DNA from: Aliihoeflea aestuarii
GTDB lineage: Bacteria; Pseudomonadota; Alphaproteobacteria; Rhizobiales; Rhizobiaceae
Direction: 5' to 3'
NCBI RefSeq assembly: GCF_024105665.1
Contig: NZ_JAAAMK010000001.1
Span: forward strand, 310,001 to 374,000
DNA length: 64,000 bases
How positions within the stretch are numbered: the first letter of the stretch is position 1; every line of letters begins with the position of its first letter. A program made the position numbers and the translations under genes. Shown here piece after piece: positions 1 through 9,435 of this stretch. The notes beneath the pieces are model-generated. The model did no database searches, was not told the origin of the DNA, and saw only the letters and a list, made by a program, of their open reading frames with translations.

Positions 1-1034
1 ATCCGGAAAAGATGGTCGCCGAACTGGAAGACGCCTACATCCTTCTCCACGAGAAGAAGCTGTCCAACCTCCAGGCGCTGCTGCCGGTTCTCGAAGCCGT
101 CGTTCAGTCGTCCAAGCCGCTCGTCATCATCTCGGAAGACGTCGAAGGCGAGGCTCTTGCCACGCTCGTCGTCAACAAGCTGCGTGGCGGCCTCAAGATC
201 GCTGCCGTCAAGGCTCCCGGCTTCGGCGACCGCCGCAAGGCCATGCTGGAAGACATCGCGATCCTGACCGGCGGTCAGGTGATCTCCGAAGACCTCGGCA
301 TCAAGCTCGAGAATGTCGGCCTCGACATGCTCGGCCGCGCCAAGAAGGTCTCCATCACCAAGGAGAACACCACGATCGTCGACGGTGCCGGCCAGAAGGC
401 CGAGATCGAAGCCCGCGTCGGCCAGATCAAGCAGCAGATCGAAGAGACCTCCTCCGACTACGACCGTGAGAAGCTCCAGGAGCGCCTCGCCAAGCTGGCC
501 GGCGGCGTTGCCGTCATCCGCGTCGGCGGCTCCACGGAAGTCGAAGTCAAGGAAAAGAAGGATCGCGTCGACGACGCCCTCAACGCGACCCGCGCGGCCG
601 TCGAAGAAGGCATCGTTGCAGGCGGCGGCACCGCTCTCCTGCGCGCGTCGGCCGACCTCACCGTCAAGGGCGAGAACGTCGATCAGGACGCCGGCATCAA
701 CATCGTGCGTCGCGCCCTGCAGGCTCCGGCCCGCCAGATCGCAGCCAACGCCGGTGCGGAAGCGTCGATCGTTGCAGGCAAGATCCTCGAGAACGGCTCG
801 AAGACCTTCGGCTACAACGCCCAGACCGGCGAATATGGCGACATGATCCAGCTCGGCATCGTCGATCCGGTAAAGGTCGTGCGCACGGCCCTTCAGGACG
901 CAGCTTCGGTTGCCGGCCTTCTCGTGACCACCGAAGCGATGATCGCCGAGGCTCCGAAGAAGGAAGCTGCCGGCGGCGGTATGCCTGGTGGCATGCCCGG
1001 CGGCATGGGTGGCATGGGCGGCATGGACTTCTAA
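1..1034 (+). CDS. groEL: Chaperonin GroEL, 3' part (5' end outside window)
   Basis: This is the C-terminal part of the 60-kDa chaperonin, the ATP-driven folding chamber that works with GroES in the cytoplasm. The reading frame is already open at base 3, and about 343 residues are present against roughly 545 for the family, so the first 200 or so lie upstream of the window. Visible family features are the apical-domain stretch KAPGFGDRR, the [10 protein letters not shown] segment, the equatorial GGGTALLR segment, and the C-terminal glycine-methionine tail ending GGMDF that projects into the cavity. An intrinsic terminator follows within 30 bases. Hyphomicrobiales often carry several groEL copies, and nothing here shows which copy this is because groES is not in view. 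Confidence 0.98.
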   Translation, partial: PEKMVAELEDAYILLHEKKLSNLQALLPVLEAVVQSSKPLVIISEDVEGEALATLVVNKLRGGLKIAAVKAPGFGDRRKAMLEDIAILTGGQVISEDLGIKLENVGLDMLGRAKKVSITKENTTIVDGAGQKAEIEARVGQIKQQIEETSSDYDREKLQERLAKLAGGVAVIRVGGSTEVEVKEKKDRVDDALNATRAAVEEGIVAGGGTALLRASADLTVKGENVDQDAGINIVRRALQAPARQIAANAGAEASIVAGKILENGSKTFGYNAQTGEYGDMIQLGIVDPVKVVRTALQDAASVAGLLVTTEAMIAEAPKKEAAGGGMPGGMPGGMGGMGGMDF

Positions 1035-1060
1035 GAAGTCTCCCTCATCGAGTTTGCGAA

Positions 1061-1090
1061 AGGGCGCTCTCGTGGCGCCCTTTTTCTTTT
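1061..1090 (+). terminator. Intrinsic terminator of groEL
   Basis: A perfect 7-bp stem (AGGGCGC at 1061-1067 with GCGCCCT at 1075-1081) is followed directly by a T-rich run to 1090. It lies 27 bases after the groEL stop codon. Confidence 0.88.
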
Positions 1091-1178
1091 GGCCCGCAGA
1101 CGGCGTGGCAACCAGTGTCACCTTTGCGCGTTCTTGCAGCACCCCGACAGTTCAGTCGGTGTTTCAAAGAGACGATCG

Positions 1179-1349
1179 ATGGTGAACAAGGATCAGGTCA
1201 AAGGCGCAGCCAAACAGGCAACCGGCGCGGTGAAAGAAGCCGCTGGCAAGGCGACGGGCTCGACCAAGACGGAACTGAAGGGCAAGGCCGAAAAGACCGC
1301 CGGCAAGGTCCAGAAGGAAGCCGGCAACGTCAAGGAAAAGCTGAAATAG
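1179..1349 (+). CDS. CsbD-like stress-response protein (56 aa)
   Basis: This is a 56-residue, lysine- and alanine-rich hydrophilic protein built from imperfect repeats of the form KGxAxxxxGxxK, as in the CsbD family. CsbD proteins are small, abundant and stress-induced (sigma-B in Bacillus, general stress in proteobacteria), and their molecular role is unknown. The start chosen is the ATG opening MVNKDQVKG, which matches the usual CsbD N-terminus. The same frame is open further upstream, but that extension looks nothing like the family. The gene is monocistronic between two terminators, groEL's and its own at 1373. The family assignment is secure from repeat pattern and length. Confidence 0.85.
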   Translation: MVNKDQVKGAAKQATGAVKEAAGKATGSTKTELKGKAEKTAGKVQKEAGNVKEKLK

Positions 1350-1372
1350 CTTTTCGTCAATTGCAAGCATGC

Positions 1373-1400
1373 AGGGCGGCCGCAAGCCGCCCTTTTTCTT
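1373..1400 (+). terminator. Intrinsic terminator of the CsbD-like gene
   Basis: A perfect 8-bp stem (AGGGCGGC at 1373-1380 with GCCGCCCT at 1386-1393), 5-base loop, then a T-rich tail to 1400. It lies 23 bases after the CsbD-like stop. Confidence 0.88.
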
Positions 1401-1467
1401 TGCGCCTCGCTTGCCTTCGTGAGACGCCACGGGCATCTGGCCCTGATGAACATGCGCATACGCCAAA

Positions 1468-1905
1468 ATGATCGGTGAAGCCGGCGCCCTGTGGGGCCTT
1501 GCCGTTTCCGCCTTCACGTCGGCGACGCTCTTGCCGGGCACGTCCGAAGCGGTGCTTGCCGCGCTTCATGCCAGCCGAGCGGCCGATCCACTGCTGCTTC
1601 TTGCCGTTGCAAGCCTCGCCAACACGGCGGGGTCCTGCGTCAACTGGCTGATGGGCGTCTTCGTCACCCGCTTTCGCGACCGTCGCTGGTTTCCCGCCTC
1701 GCCCGACCAGATCGCCCGCGCCGAGGCGTGGTATGCGCGCTATGGTTTGTGGTCGTTGCTCCTGTCATGGGTGCCCGTCATCGGCGATCCGCTGACGGTC
1801 GTCGCGGGCGTGCTGCGGGTGCCTTTTCTTGTTTTTCTCGCTATCGTCGCAATCGCCAAGACGGCCCGCTACGCCTTCGTGCTCTTTCTGGCCGGCCTCA
1901 TCTGA
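1468..1905 (+). CDS. YqaA-family (DedA/SNARE-associated type) inner-membrane protein
   Basis: This is a 145-residue hydrophobic protein with several predicted membrane segments. The N-terminal part contains [13 protein letters not shown] and the C-terminal half [20 protein letters not shown] followed by a hydrophobic [10 protein letters not shown] segment. This arrangement is typical of YqaA, a small relative of the DedA/VTT membrane proteins that have been linked to lipid scrambling and membrane homeostasis. The function of YqaA itself is not established. Its start lies 67 bases after the CsbD terminator and its stop 62 bases before fumC, so it may share a transcript with fumC. Length and the WVPVIGDP motif make the assignment firm. 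Confidence 0.85.
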   Translation: MIGEAGALWGLAVSAFTSATLLPGTSEAVLAALHASRAADPLLLLAVASLANTAGSCVNWLMGVFVTRFRDRRWFPASPDQIARAEAWYARYGLWSLLLSWVPVIGDPLTVVAGVLRVPFLVFLAIVAIAKTARYAFVLFLAGLI

Positions 1906-1967
1906 AGCACCCTTCAAGCGCGGCGCGAAAACCCCATATGCCGGTCAACCGAAGGGAGCTTCATTTC

Positions 1968-3359
1968 ATGACCGACACCCGCACCGAAACCGACACGTTC
2001 GGCCCGATCGACGTTCCGGCGGACCGTTACTGGGGCGCACAGACGCAGCGCTCGATCGAGAATTTCCGCATCGGCACGGAGAAGATGCCGCTGCCGCTCG
2101 TCCATGCGCTCGGCCTCGTCAAGCGCGCGGCGGCGGAGACGAATCTGTCGCTCGGCATTTTGGATCAGGAGCGCGCGGGCGCGATCGTGGAAGCAGCGCA
2201 GGAGGTCATCGACGGCAAGCTCGACGACAATTTCCCGCTCGTCGTGTGGCAGACCGGCTCGGGCACCCAATCGAACATGAACGCCAACGAGGTCATATCC
2301 AACCGCGCGATCGAGATTCTGGGCGGCGAGATGGGCACGAAGACGCCCGTCCATCCCAATGACCACGTCAATATGAGCCAGTCGTCGAACGACACGTTCC
2401 CGACCGCCATTCATATCGCCATCGTGCGCGAGGCGCATTCCGTTCTCCTGCCGGGGCTCGACCATCTGATCTCCGCGCTTCAGGAAAAGCAGAATGCCTT
2501 CGCCGACATCATCAAGATCGGTCGCACCCACACGCAGGACGCGACGCCGCTGACGCTCGGACAGGAGTTTTCCGGCTATGTCGCCGCGCTCGTGGCCGGC
2601 CGTCGCCGGCTGGTCGAAAGCCTGCACGACGTTCATGCGCTAGCGCAGGGCGGCACGGCCGTCGGCACCGGCCTCAATGCGCCCGCCGGGTTCGACGAGG
2701 GTTTCGCCGCGCGCCTTGCCGAGTTGACCGGCCTGCCCTTCCGCACCGCTGAAAACAAGTTCGAGGCGCTGGCGAGCCATGGCGCGGTCGCTCATTTCCA
2801 CGGCGCGCTGGCGGCTCTTGCGGCCGACCTCTTCAAGATTGGCAACGACATTCGCTTCCTCGGTTCAGGCCCCCGCTCGGGATTGGGCGAACTCAACCTG
2901 CCGGAGAACGAGCCCGGCTCGTCGATCATGCCGGGCAAGGTCAATCCGACGCAGGCCGAGGCGCTGACCATGGTCGCCACGCAGATCCTCGGCAACCAGA
3001 CGATCGTGCAGACGGCTGCAAGCCAAGGCCATTTCGAGCTCAACGTCTTCAAGCCGGTCATCGCCAATGCCGTCCTTCAATCGGTGCGACTTGCAGGCGA
3101 TGCCGCGCATTCCTTTGCCGACAATTGCATCAGCGGCCTTTCGGCCAACGAGGAGCGGATCGCCGAACTCGTGCAGAACTCGCTCATGCTGGTGACGGCG
3201 CTCGCGCCGAGCATCGGCTACGACAAGGCCGCCAAAATCGCCAAGACCGCGCACAGGAACGGCACGACATTACGCGAGGAGGCGATTGCGAGCGGCGATG
3301 TGACGGCAGACGATTACGACCGCATCGTGCGGCCTGAAAAGATGATCCGTCCGGGTTGA
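1968..3359 (+). CDS. fumC: Fumarate hydratase, class II
   Basis: FumC interconverts fumarate and L-malate in the TCA cycle; class II enzymes are oxygen-stable homotetramers without an iron-sulfur cluster. The 463-residue product has the family length. It shows the N-terminal [11 protein letters not shown] segment, [14 protein letters not shown], the SSNDTFPTA substrate-binding region, [10 protein letters not shown], and the aspartase/fumarase signature [11 protein letters not shown] at about residue 317. The start chosen is the ATG before [11 protein letters not shown], preceded by a GAAGGGAG ribosome-binding sequence at 1951-1958. The frame is open much further upstream, but that stretch overlaps the YqaA-like gene and is not fumarase-like. 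Confidence 0.97.
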   Translation: MTDTRTETDTFGPIDVPADRYWGAQTQRSIENFRIGTEKMPLPLVHALGLVKRAAAETNLSLGILDQERAGAIVEAAQEVIDGKLDDNFPLVVWQTGSGTQSNMNANEVISNRAIEILGGEMGTKTPVHPNDHVNMSQSSNDTFPTAIHIAIVREAHSVLLPGLDHLISALQEKQNAFADIIKIGRTHTQDATPLTLGQEFSGYVAALVAGRRRLVESLHDVHALAQGGTAVGTGLNAPAGFDEGFAARLAELTGLPFRTAENKFEALASHGAVAHFHGALAALAADLFKIGNDIRFLGSGPRSGLGELNLPENEPGSSIMPGKVNPTQAEALTMVATQILGNQTIVQTAASQGHFELNVFKPVIANAVLQSVRLAGDAAHSFADNCISGLSANEERIAELVQNSLMLVTALAPSIGYDKAAKIAKTAHRNGTTLREEAIASGDVTADDYDRIVRPEKMIRPG

Positions 3360-3485
3360 GGTGAACAGCTTCGACTGATCGTTCACAAATAGAGAACGTA
3401 GTGTCGAGAAGTCGATAGCTCGTGGAATATCCGGCGTAGGGTAAAAGGAAGCAACCAAGTTTCTCCTCCCAAGGATCGCCTTCCC

Positions 3486-3866
3486 ATGTCCAACGACGCC
3501 GTTCTTCTGGTCGCCCGTATCCTTCTGGTTGCGATGTTCCTCATCTCCGGTTTCGGCATGTTGACCGCGCCGAGCGGTTTCGCCGGTTACATGGGCGCGA
3601 TCGGCATGCCCGCACCGATGCTCGTCACCTGGCTCGTCATCGCTCTCAAGGTGCTTGGCGGCATCGCGATCGTCATTGGCTTCCAGACGCGCTATGTGGC
3701 CTATGCCTTCGCGCTGTTCTGCGTCGCGACTGCGCTGATCGCGCACACCAATTTCGCCGATATGAACGAGTTCAACAACTTCTTCAAGAATTTCGCCATC
3801 GCGGGCGGCTTTCTGGTGCTTTCGGTTGCCGGTCCGGGCGCACTGTCGCTCGCCGGTCGTCGCTGA
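3486..3866 (+). CDS. DoxX-family membrane protein
   Basis: This 126-residue, four-helix membrane protein belongs to the DoxX/DoxD-like family. Members are small inner-membrane proteins, some associated with quinone-linked oxidoreductases and oxidative stress, but most have no defined reaction. The RILLVAMFLISGFGML segment with its following glycines, and the later IALKVLGGIAIVIGFQTRY stretch, are the typical DoxX pattern. It stands alone, 126 bases after fumC and followed by a weak terminator and a repeat element. The function is therefore inferred only at family level. Confidence 0.8.
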   Translation: MSNDAVLLVARILLVAMFLISGFGMLTAPSGFAGYMGAIGMPAPMLVTWLVIALKVLGGIAIVIGFQTRYVAYAFALFCVATALIAHTNFADMNEFNNFFKNFAIAGGFLVLSVAGPGALSLAGRR

Positions 3867-3894
3867 TCGACGTCAGTTCGTAATTGATGGAAGA

Positions 3895-3914
3895 CGGGCT
3901 GCGGCCCGCCTTTT
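3895..3914 (+). terminator. Weak intrinsic terminator after the DoxX-like gene
   Basis: A 5-bp GC stem (CGGGC at 3895-3899 with GCCCG at 3904-3908) with a 4-base loop, then CC and four T residues. It is short, and is called mainly because of its position 28 bases after the stop codon. Confidence 0.45.
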
Positions 3915-3947
3915 GTCGTTCTGGGAGATGGGTGTGTCTCATCATCC

Positions 3948-4077
3948 TTGAGTCATGGCTTCCTGTGACAAGCACAGGAATGACGGTGGAGAGGTTGACG
4001 CCAGTCTCCAGCGTTGGTGATTGGCATATCCCCTCGATGCCTTCATTCCTGTGCTTGTCACAGGAATCCATGCCTCG
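3948..4077. repeat. Family A two-hairpin intergenic repeat, copy 1
   Basis: This is one of three related elements in the window (others at 22896-23024 and 59996-60122). Two 21-nt arms, 3960-3980 and 4046-4066, are exact reverse complements of each other. Each arm is itself a hairpin: TTCCTGTG pairs with CACAGGAA around a 5-nt loop. The 65-nt space between the arms begins TGACGGTGGAGAGGTT, as in copy 2. The organisation recalls the rhizobial intergenic mosaic elements (RIME), which also carry two large palindromes, but identity with them cannot be confirmed here. It fills most of the 316-base gap between the DoxX-like gene and hisS. Confidence 0.85.
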
Positions 4078-4182
4078 CCCTCTCCACCACGACCCGACCC
4101 TTGCCGCCCTTGTTCCTATCGGCTAGGACAGCCGCGCCCCTTCCGGGCACGGTTTTCCATTCAATCGCAGGCGGATAAGACG

Positions 4183-5790
4183 ATGAACAGCAAGGCGGAC
4201 AAGATGAGGGCGCGGCTCCCGCGGGGCTTCGTCGACCGCCATGCAGACGACATTCGCGCCGTCGACGCGATGACGGCGAAAATCCGCGAAGTTTATGAGC
4301 TTTACGGTTTCGACCCGGTCGAGCAGCCGCTGATCGAATATACCGACGCGCTCGGCAAGTTCCTGCCCGATCAGGACCGACCCAACGAGGGCGTCTTCTC
4401 GTTTCAGGACGATGACGAGCAGTGGCTGTCGCTGCGCTACGATCTGACAGCGCCGCTGGCGCGCTTCGTGGCGGAGAATTTCGAACGGGTGCCGAAGCCC
4501 TATCGCTCGTACCGCTCTGGCTGGGTGTTCCGCAACGAAAAGCCCGGCCCCGGCCGCTTCCGCCAGTTCATGCAGTTCGACGCCGATATCGTCGGCACGC
4601 CGGGCGTTGCCGCCGATGCGGAGATGGCGATGATGATGGCCGACACGCTGGAGGCCGTCGGCGTCCAGCGCGGCGACTACGTCATCCGCGTCAACAACCG
4701 CAAGGTGCTCGACGGCGTGCTCGAAGCCATCGGGCTTAGCGGCGATGAAAACGCAGGTCGCCGGTTGGGGGTCTTGCGCGCCATCGACAAGCTCGACAAG
4801 TTCGAATGGGAAGGAGTTCGCCAGCTCCTAGGAGAAGGTCGCAAGGACGATAGTGGCGACTTTACAAAAGGCGTTGATCTAACCGATGACCAGATTTCGA
4901 TAGTCAAACAATTTCTGTTTGCCCGGCTGGACACACTCGAATTTACAAGCTCAGCGGACAATTTGGTGCCGTTCGGGTCGACTCTTGACGAGAAAATGAA
5001 AAACACAACGCAAGCATTTGTTCGATCGCGGCCAAACTCGAAAACCATATTCGCGCTTAGGGATTCTCTGCCCGATAATGCGGCTATCAGCGACGCATTG
5101 AATGAACTAGAAACGATAGCCAAGCTCCTTGAAGCTGCTGGCTACGACACAAACCGCATCCGCATCGATCCCTCCGTCGTGCGCGGCCTCGAATATTACA
5201 CCGGCCCTGTCTACGAGGCCGAACTGACCTTCGAAGTCACGAACGAAGACGGACAGGTCGTACGCTTCGGCTCGGTCGCGGGCGGCGGGCGTTATGACGG
5301 GCTTGTCTCGCGCTTTCGCGGCGAGTCTGTGCCGGCGACGGGCTTTTCCATCGGCGTCTCGCGCCTCGTCACCGCGCTGAAGAATCTCGGCAAGCTGAAC
5401 GCGGCGAATGTGACCGCGCCGGTCGTCGTGCTTGTCATGGACAAGGACACGGAAAGCCTCGGCCGCTACCAGAAAATGGTCTCCGACCTTCGCGCGGCGG
5501 GCATTCGCTCCGAGATGTATCTGGGCGGTGCCGGCATGAAGGCGCAGATGAAATACGCCGACAGGCGCGGCGCGCCTTGCGTCGTCATTCAGGGCGGCGA
5601 CGAGCGCGCGGCGGGCGAAGTGCAGATCAAGGATCTCGTGGAAGGCGCGCGGTTGTCGGCCGAGATCACCGACAACGATGCATGGCGCGAAGGTCGTCCG
5701 GCGCAGTTCTCCGTCAAGGAGAGCGAGTTGGTCGCGGCCGTGCAGAAAGTTCTCGACGCGCAGGCGGCGGATCGGGATAGGGCGGAATGA
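4183..5790 (+). CDS. hisS: Histidyl-tRNA synthetase
   Basis: This class II aminoacyl-tRNA synthetase charges tRNA-His. The 535-residue product has motif 2 around [20 protein letters not shown], the histidine-A-type motif [14 protein letters not shown], motif 3 region [12 protein letters not shown], and a C-terminal anticodon-binding domain. It is of the divergent alphaproteobacterial type that pairs with a tRNA-His lacking G-1, and such a tRNA is at 30318-30394. The start chosen is the ATG before [15 protein letters not shown], because the open frame further upstream runs through the family A repeat. Between about 4840 and 5150 the base composition falls sharply and the protein seems longer than the family norm, suggesting a recombined insertion domain. 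It heads hisS-hisZ-hisG. Confidence 0.95.
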   Translation: MNSKADKMRARLPRGFVDRHADDIRAVDAMTAKIREVYELYGFDPVEQPLIEYTDALGKFLPDQDRPNEGVFSFQDDDEQWLSLRYDLTAPLARFVAENFERVPKPYRSYRSGWVFRNEKPGPGRFRQFMQFDADIVGTPGVAADAEMAMMMADTLEAVGVQRGDYVIRVNNRKVLDGVLEAIGLSGDENAGRRLGVLRAIDKLDKFEWEGVRQLLGEGRKDDSGDFTKGVDLTDDQISIVKQFLFARLDTLEFTSSADNLVPFGSTLDEKMKNTTQAFVRSRPNSKTIFALRDSLPDNAAISDALNELETIAKLLEAAGYDTNRIRIDPSVVRGLEYYTGPVYEAELTFEVTNEDGQVVRFGSVAGGGRYDGLVSRFRGESVPATGFSIGVSRLVTALKNLGKLNAANVTAPVVVLVMDKDTESLGRYQKMVSDLRAAGIRSEMYLGGAGMKAQMKYADRRGAPCVVIQGGDERAAGEVQIKDLVEGARLSAEITDNDAWREGRPAQFSVKESELVAAVQKVLDAQAADRDRAE

Positions 5791-5794
5791 CGGT

Positions 5795-5984
5795 GGTTTG
5801 CGCTTCGTCACGCCCCCCTCTGTCCTGCCGGGCATCTCCCCCGCGAGGGGGGAGATCACGCACGTCGTCGTCGTGCTCGGCTGCAATAAGTTCGAGAATG
5901 GGCGAAAGCCCGATGAAGGCTGTTCTCCTCCCTTGCGGGGGAGATGCCCGGCAGGGCAGAGGGGGGCGCCGTAAAGCGCAAACC
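5795..5984. repeat. Family B long-inverted-repeat element, copy 1 (between hisS and hisZ)
   Basis: This element of about 190 bp begins four bases after the hisS stop. Its ends are inverted repeats: 5795-5805 (GGTTTGCGCTT) matches the complement of 5974-5984, and the homology continues inward through GCCCCCCTCTG, CCTGCCGGGCATCTCCCCC and a GGGGGAGAT palindrome. Each arm can also fold alone, as CTCCCCC faces GGGGGAG around GCG. A second copy is at 43222-43399. No open reading frame of its own looks genuine. It separates hisS from hisZ inside an otherwise compact operon and may affect message stability or translation coupling. Confidence 0.85.
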
Positions 5985-6007
5985 TCCCCCAAAGCAGCGG
6001 CAATCCA

Positions 6008-7129
6008 ATGACATCCCGCATTCCGGAAATCGCGGACGACATCCGCTCGATCTTCGCCGCGCGTGGCGCGGGGATGGTCGACGTCGCCATCCTGCAGCCA
6101 GCCGACCCGTTCCTCGACATGGCCGGCGAGGATTTGCGCCGCCGCATCTTCCTCACCGAAAGCGAGACCGGCGCGGCGCTGTGCCTGCGGCCTGAATTCA
6201 CGATCCCCGTCTGCATCGATCACATCGCCTCGAAAGCCGGCACCCCGCGCCGTTACGCCTATCTCGGCGAAGTCTTTCGCCAACGCCGCGAAGGCGGCAA
6301 CGAGTTCTTCCAGGCGGGCATCGAGGACCTCGGCGAAACCGACATCGCCCGTGCCGACGCGCGCTCGATAGCCGACGCGCATGCGCTCATCGCTGGCGTG
6401 TTGCCAGATCGCTCACTTACCGTCACGCTTGGCGACCAGCGCGTGTTCGAGGCCGTTCTGGCGGCGCTTGGCCTGCCGCGTGGCTGGCAAAAGCGCCTTG
6501 GCCGCGCCTTCGGTTCCAAGGACATGCTCGATGCGGCGCTGGACGATCTGGCCAACCCCTCGCGCCGCGTGACGCTGGACGAGCCCGCCGCGTCGCTCGT
6601 TGCCGAAGGCGACCATGACGGGCTGGCGGACCATATCGCCGGGCGCATGACCGAGACGGGACTTTCCGAAAGCGCCGGACGCACGTCGAAGGAGATCGCG
6701 CTGCGGCTGATCGAAAAGACCGAGCTGCGATCGGTGCGTCTCGCCGACGACGCCTTGAATGCGCTGAAGACGTTTCTCGCCATTCGCGCGCCATTGCGGC
6801 AGGCGGGCAATGCCCTGCGCGACTTTGCCGGCGACGCCGGCATATCGCTCGGCGCGGCGCTCGACATCTTCCTTGCCCGCGCGCGCGCGATTTCCGAACT
6901 CGGCCTGCCCGAAGCGGAAATCCAGTACGACGCGGCTTTCGGACGGCCGCTCGATTACTATACCGGTCTCGTCTACGAGATTTCGTCGGGCGATGCAGAG
7001 CACCCGCTCGTCGGCGGCGGACGCTATGACCGGCTCCTGACGCTACTGGGCGCGAAGCAAGCCATACCGGGCGTCGGCTTTTCCGTCTGGCTCGACCGGA
7101 TCGAGGCGCTGAAGGGAGACGCGAAATGA
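6008..7129 (+). CDS. hisZ: ATP phosphoribosyltransferase regulatory subunit
   Basis: HisZ is a catalytically inactive HisRS paralogue that forms a hetero-octamer with the short form of HisG and is needed for the first step of histidine biosynthesis and its feedback control. The 373-residue protein keeps class II synthetase core features such as [20 protein letters not shown], the [10 protein letters not shown] segment and a C-terminal GGGRYDRLL, but lacks the HisRS anticodon-binding domain. The start ATG at 6008 follows the family B element. It overlaps hisG by four bases (ATGA), so the two are translationally coupled. The pairing with a short hisG next door confirms the call. Confidence 0.95.
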   Translation: MTSRIPEIADDIRSIFAARGAGMVDVAILQPADPFLDMAGEDLRRRIFLTESETGAALCLRPEFTIPVCIDHIASKAGTPRRYAYLGEVFRQRREGGNEFFQAGIEDLGETDIARADARSIADAHALIAGVLPDRSLTVTLGDQRVFEAVLAALGLPRGWQKRLGRAFGSKDMLDAALDDLANPSRRVTLDEPAASLVAEGDHDGLADHIAGRMTETGLSESAGRTSKEIALRLIEKTELRSVRLADDALNALKTFLAIRAPLRQAGNALRDFAGDAGISLGAALDIFLARARAISELGLPEAEIQYDAAFGRPLDYYTGLVYEISSGDAEHPLVGGGRYDRLLTLLGAKQAIPGVGFSVWLDRIEALKGDAK

Positions 7130-7824
7130 CCGTCACGCTCGCCCTTCCCTCCAAGGGACGCCTCAAGGACGCCGCGATCGAGACGCTCGCCGCTGCCGGG
7201 CTCAATGTGGAAACGCCCGGCGACGAGCGCCGCTATCGGGCGCGCATCGCCGGTCGCGACGATATCGAGATCGCGTTTCTCTCGGCCTCCGAGATCGCGC
7301 GCGAACTCAGCCAGGGCACGATCGATCTCGGCGTCACCGGCGAAGACCTCGTTTGCGAAGGCATTGCGGACTGGCAGGATCGGACGGACATCTCTGCCCG
7401 TCTCGGCTTTGGCCGCGCCGATGTCGTCGTCGCCGTTCCCGACGCGTGGCTCGACGTCGAGACGATGGCGGACCTCGAAGACGTTGCCGCCGATTTTCGC
7501 CAGCGCCACGGCAGGCGTCTGCGCATCGCGACCAAATACTGGCGACTGACGCAGCAGTTCTTTTCGCGCACCCATGGCATTCAGGTCTACCGGATCGTCG
7601 AGAGCCTCGGTGCCACGGAGGGCGCGCCGGCTGCCGGTTCGGCAGACATCATCGTCGACATCACCACGACCGGCTCGACGCTCAAGGCCAACCATCTCAA
7701 GATTCTGGATGACGGCGTTATTTTGAAATCGGAAGCGTGCCTCTTCGCGGCGAGAACGGAGCGTACTGCGTCCGATCAAGCCGTGGTGGACGAGATCGCG
7801 CGGGCGGTATCAGCGTCCGTCTGA
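7126..7824 (+). CDS. hisG: ATP phosphoribosyltransferase, short form
   Basis: HisG condenses ATP and PRPP to phosphoribosyl-ATP, the committed step of histidine synthesis. At 232 residues it is the short form that lacks the C-terminal regulatory domain and requires HisZ, encoded immediately upstream with a four-base overlap. Family features visible are the N-terminal LALPSKGRL, the GVTGEDLV segment, [14 protein letters not shown], and the PRPP-binding stretch around [18 protein letters not shown]. Its last 15 bases overlap the 3' end of the convergent gene at 7810-8430. Confidence 0.96.
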   Translation: MTVTLALPSKGRLKDAAIETLAAAGLNVETPGDERRYRARIAGRDDIEIAFLSASEIARELSQGTIDLGVTGEDLVCEGIADWQDRTDISARLGFGRADVVVAVPDAWLDVETMADLEDVAADFRQRHGRRLRIATKYWRLTQQFFSRTHGIQVYRIVESLGATEGAPAAGSADIIVDITTTGSTLKANHLKILDDGVILKSEACLFAARTERTASDQAVVDEIARAVSASV

Positions 7825-8430
7825 CCACAACGGCTTGTAGCCAGCACGCAATGTGGCGACCGACGATGGCGGCGTGACGAGACGAGCCCGTCCCTGCGGG
7901 ACGCCGTGTCGATAACCCTCGAACGACCAGCGCAGCCACTGGCCGTCACGCCGGGTGAACACAACCTCGCCCGCTTCGATCATCGCACCATCCGGCAAGT
8001 TTTCGAGCGAAACGCTCCTCGACGGCGCACGGGAAGACAAAAACCGCTCGGCGTGAAGCCGCGCATCCATCTGCGGTGCGGAGACAGAGCCAAGCCCGTT
8101 TCCCTTCGCGAAGGCGTCCCGAAACGCAGTGGCAGCGGCCCGCCGGCAGAAGAAGCAGGGCCGATGACCGGCAGCGAGCGCCGTCACCTCATCGAGGAAG
8201 AACAGTTCCGTCCAACCGACACCTCCATCCGGTCCGTTGCGACCCCACACGTCGCGCCGCCGGCCTTTCCAGTCGCATGTGCATATGATCCACGCTTTGG
8301 TCGCCCAGCTTCGGCCGGTCAGGCCTTTCGTTTCCGGATCATGGATGATTCCGCGATTGCCGGTAAGTTTTCCGCGTGCTTCAATCGCATGAAGACGGCC
8401 GAACGGATCGACGCGGTTTTGCAGCCTCAT
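7810..8430 (-). CDS. Conserved protein of unknown function with CxxC motif
   Basis: I do not recognise a functional family, although proteins opening like this one ([15 protein letters not shown]) are, as I recall, common in alphaproteobacteria. The 206-residue product has a [18 protein letters not shown] segment, then [18 protein letters not shown] followed by a CxxC (PCFFCRR) and an AATAFRDAF helix. The cysteine pair and nearby histidine could bind a metal, but this is inference. The start chosen is the internal ATG ten codons into the open frame, because it begins the recognisable part. The gene is convergent with hisG, overlapping it by 15 bases, and divergent from the amidotransferase-like gene 65 bases away. 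Confidence 0.7.
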   Translation of the reverse strand: MRLQNRVDPFGRLHAIEARGKLTGNRGIIHDPETKGLTGRSWATKAWIICTCDWKGRRRDVWGRNGPDGGVGWTELFFLDEVTALAAGHRPCFFCRRAAATAFRDAFAKGNGLGSVSAPQMDARLHAERFLSSRAPSRSVSLENLPDGAMIEAGEVVFTRRDGQWLRWSFEGYRHGVPQGRARLVTPPSSVATLRAGYKPLWSDGR

Positions 8431-8495
8431 GCAGCCTCCTTTGCAGAGCGGACGGCGCATGCTACCCGCGAAAGACCAATTCGTCAGGCGGTCTC

Positions 8496-9194
8496 ATGCG
8501 CGTTCTCGTCATCCAGAATATCGATGGCTCGGGTCTCGGGCAGTTGCGCGGCGCGCTCGACGAGGCCGGCGCGACGATCGATCTGCGCAGGCCCTATCGC
8601 GGCGACGGGCTACCCAAAACGATCGAGGATCACGACGCGCTGATCGTGCTCGGCGGCGCGCAGAGCGCGTATGCGGATGACGAGCACCCGTATCTGCCGC
8701 ATCTCGTTCGCTTCATGCGCGACTACGCCGATAGCGGCCGCGCGACGCTCGGCATCTGTCTGGGCGCGCAATTGCTGGCCCGCGCGTTCGATGCGCAGGT
8801 ATTGGTGAACTCGGCCTATGAATTTGGATGGCAGGACGTCCAACTGACGCCCGCAGGCCGCGACGATCCCGTGCTCGGCGCGCTGCCGACAAGCTTTCCG
8901 ATCTTCCAGTGGCATGGCGACCACTACATGCTTCCGCGCGGCGGCTCGCGCCTTGCCGGCAACCTTGTCGCGCACAATCAGGCGTATCGCGTCGGCTCGA
9001 AGGCGTATGGCGTGCAGTTCCACTTCGAGGCGGATCGGCCGCATGTCGAGGCGTGGTCCAAACGATTCGCGGAATGGATTGCGGAGCGCGAACCCGATTG
9101 GGAAAAGCGCCACAGAATCGACGCCAGCCGATTCGGCCCTGAAGCGGATATGGCGGGCATGACGCTTGCTCGCGCATGGGTTTCGGTCATCTGA
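8496..9194 (+). CDS. Class I glutamine amidotransferase-like protein (GuaA N-domain type)
   Basis: This 232-residue protein has the class I amidotransferase fold as found in stand-alone GMP-synthase-like proteins. The nucleophilic cysteine lies in LGICLGAQLLAR, and the catalytic histidine is in GVQFHFEAD with glutamate two residues later. An oxyanion-side VLGGAQSAY segment precedes it. No synthetase domain follows, so this is one of the orphan enzymes that hydrolyse gamma-glutamyl compounds or small glutamine-like substrates; the substrate cannot be told. The start is the ATG before RVLVIQNIDG. The open frame continues upstream into the divergent gene and was not used. Confidence 0.85.
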   Translation: MRVLVIQNIDGSGLGQLRGALDEAGATIDLRRPYRGDGLPKTIEDHDALIVLGGAQSAYADDEHPYLPHLVRFMRDYADSGRATLGICLGAQLLARAFDAQVLVNSAYEFGWQDVQLTPAGRDDPVLGALPTSFPIFQWHGDHYMLPRGGSRLAGNLVAHNQAYRVGSKAYGVQFHFEADRPHVEAWSKRFAEWIAEREPDWEKRHRIDASRFGPEADMAGMTLARAWVSVI

Positions 9195-9435
9195 GCCTGT
9201 GCCGTTGCACAAATGCAACGATGCGAAAATAGCCGTGGCAAAGCCTTGGGCCGTCTGGCTTTCGCCCGGTTTCAAGCATAGATCAGCCACCTCATCCGGT
9301 GGGTTTTCCGCTCAATCGCCCAGTCGAACGCCCGTGCGAAGTTTTTCGCGCGGAACGATTTTTTGCGGCGGAAATTGATCTGATGAAACCGATTTGTAAC
9401 GGACCTCGTTCTAAAACTTGCAGGAACAAACCGAG

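Noticed and set aside
979-1031. Short Gly-Met repeats at the end of groEL
   Set aside because: This is the normal flexible chaperonin tail, not a genomic repeat of interest.
1491-1967. N-terminal extension of the fumC frame by about 159 codons
   Set aside because: It lies in another frame across the YqaA-like gene and is not fumarase-like; the ATG at 1968 has a ribosome-binding site and matches the family start.
4021-4182. N-terminal extension of hisS through the repeat element
   Set aside because: The extra 54 residues come from the family A right arm and spacer and are unrelated to HisRS.
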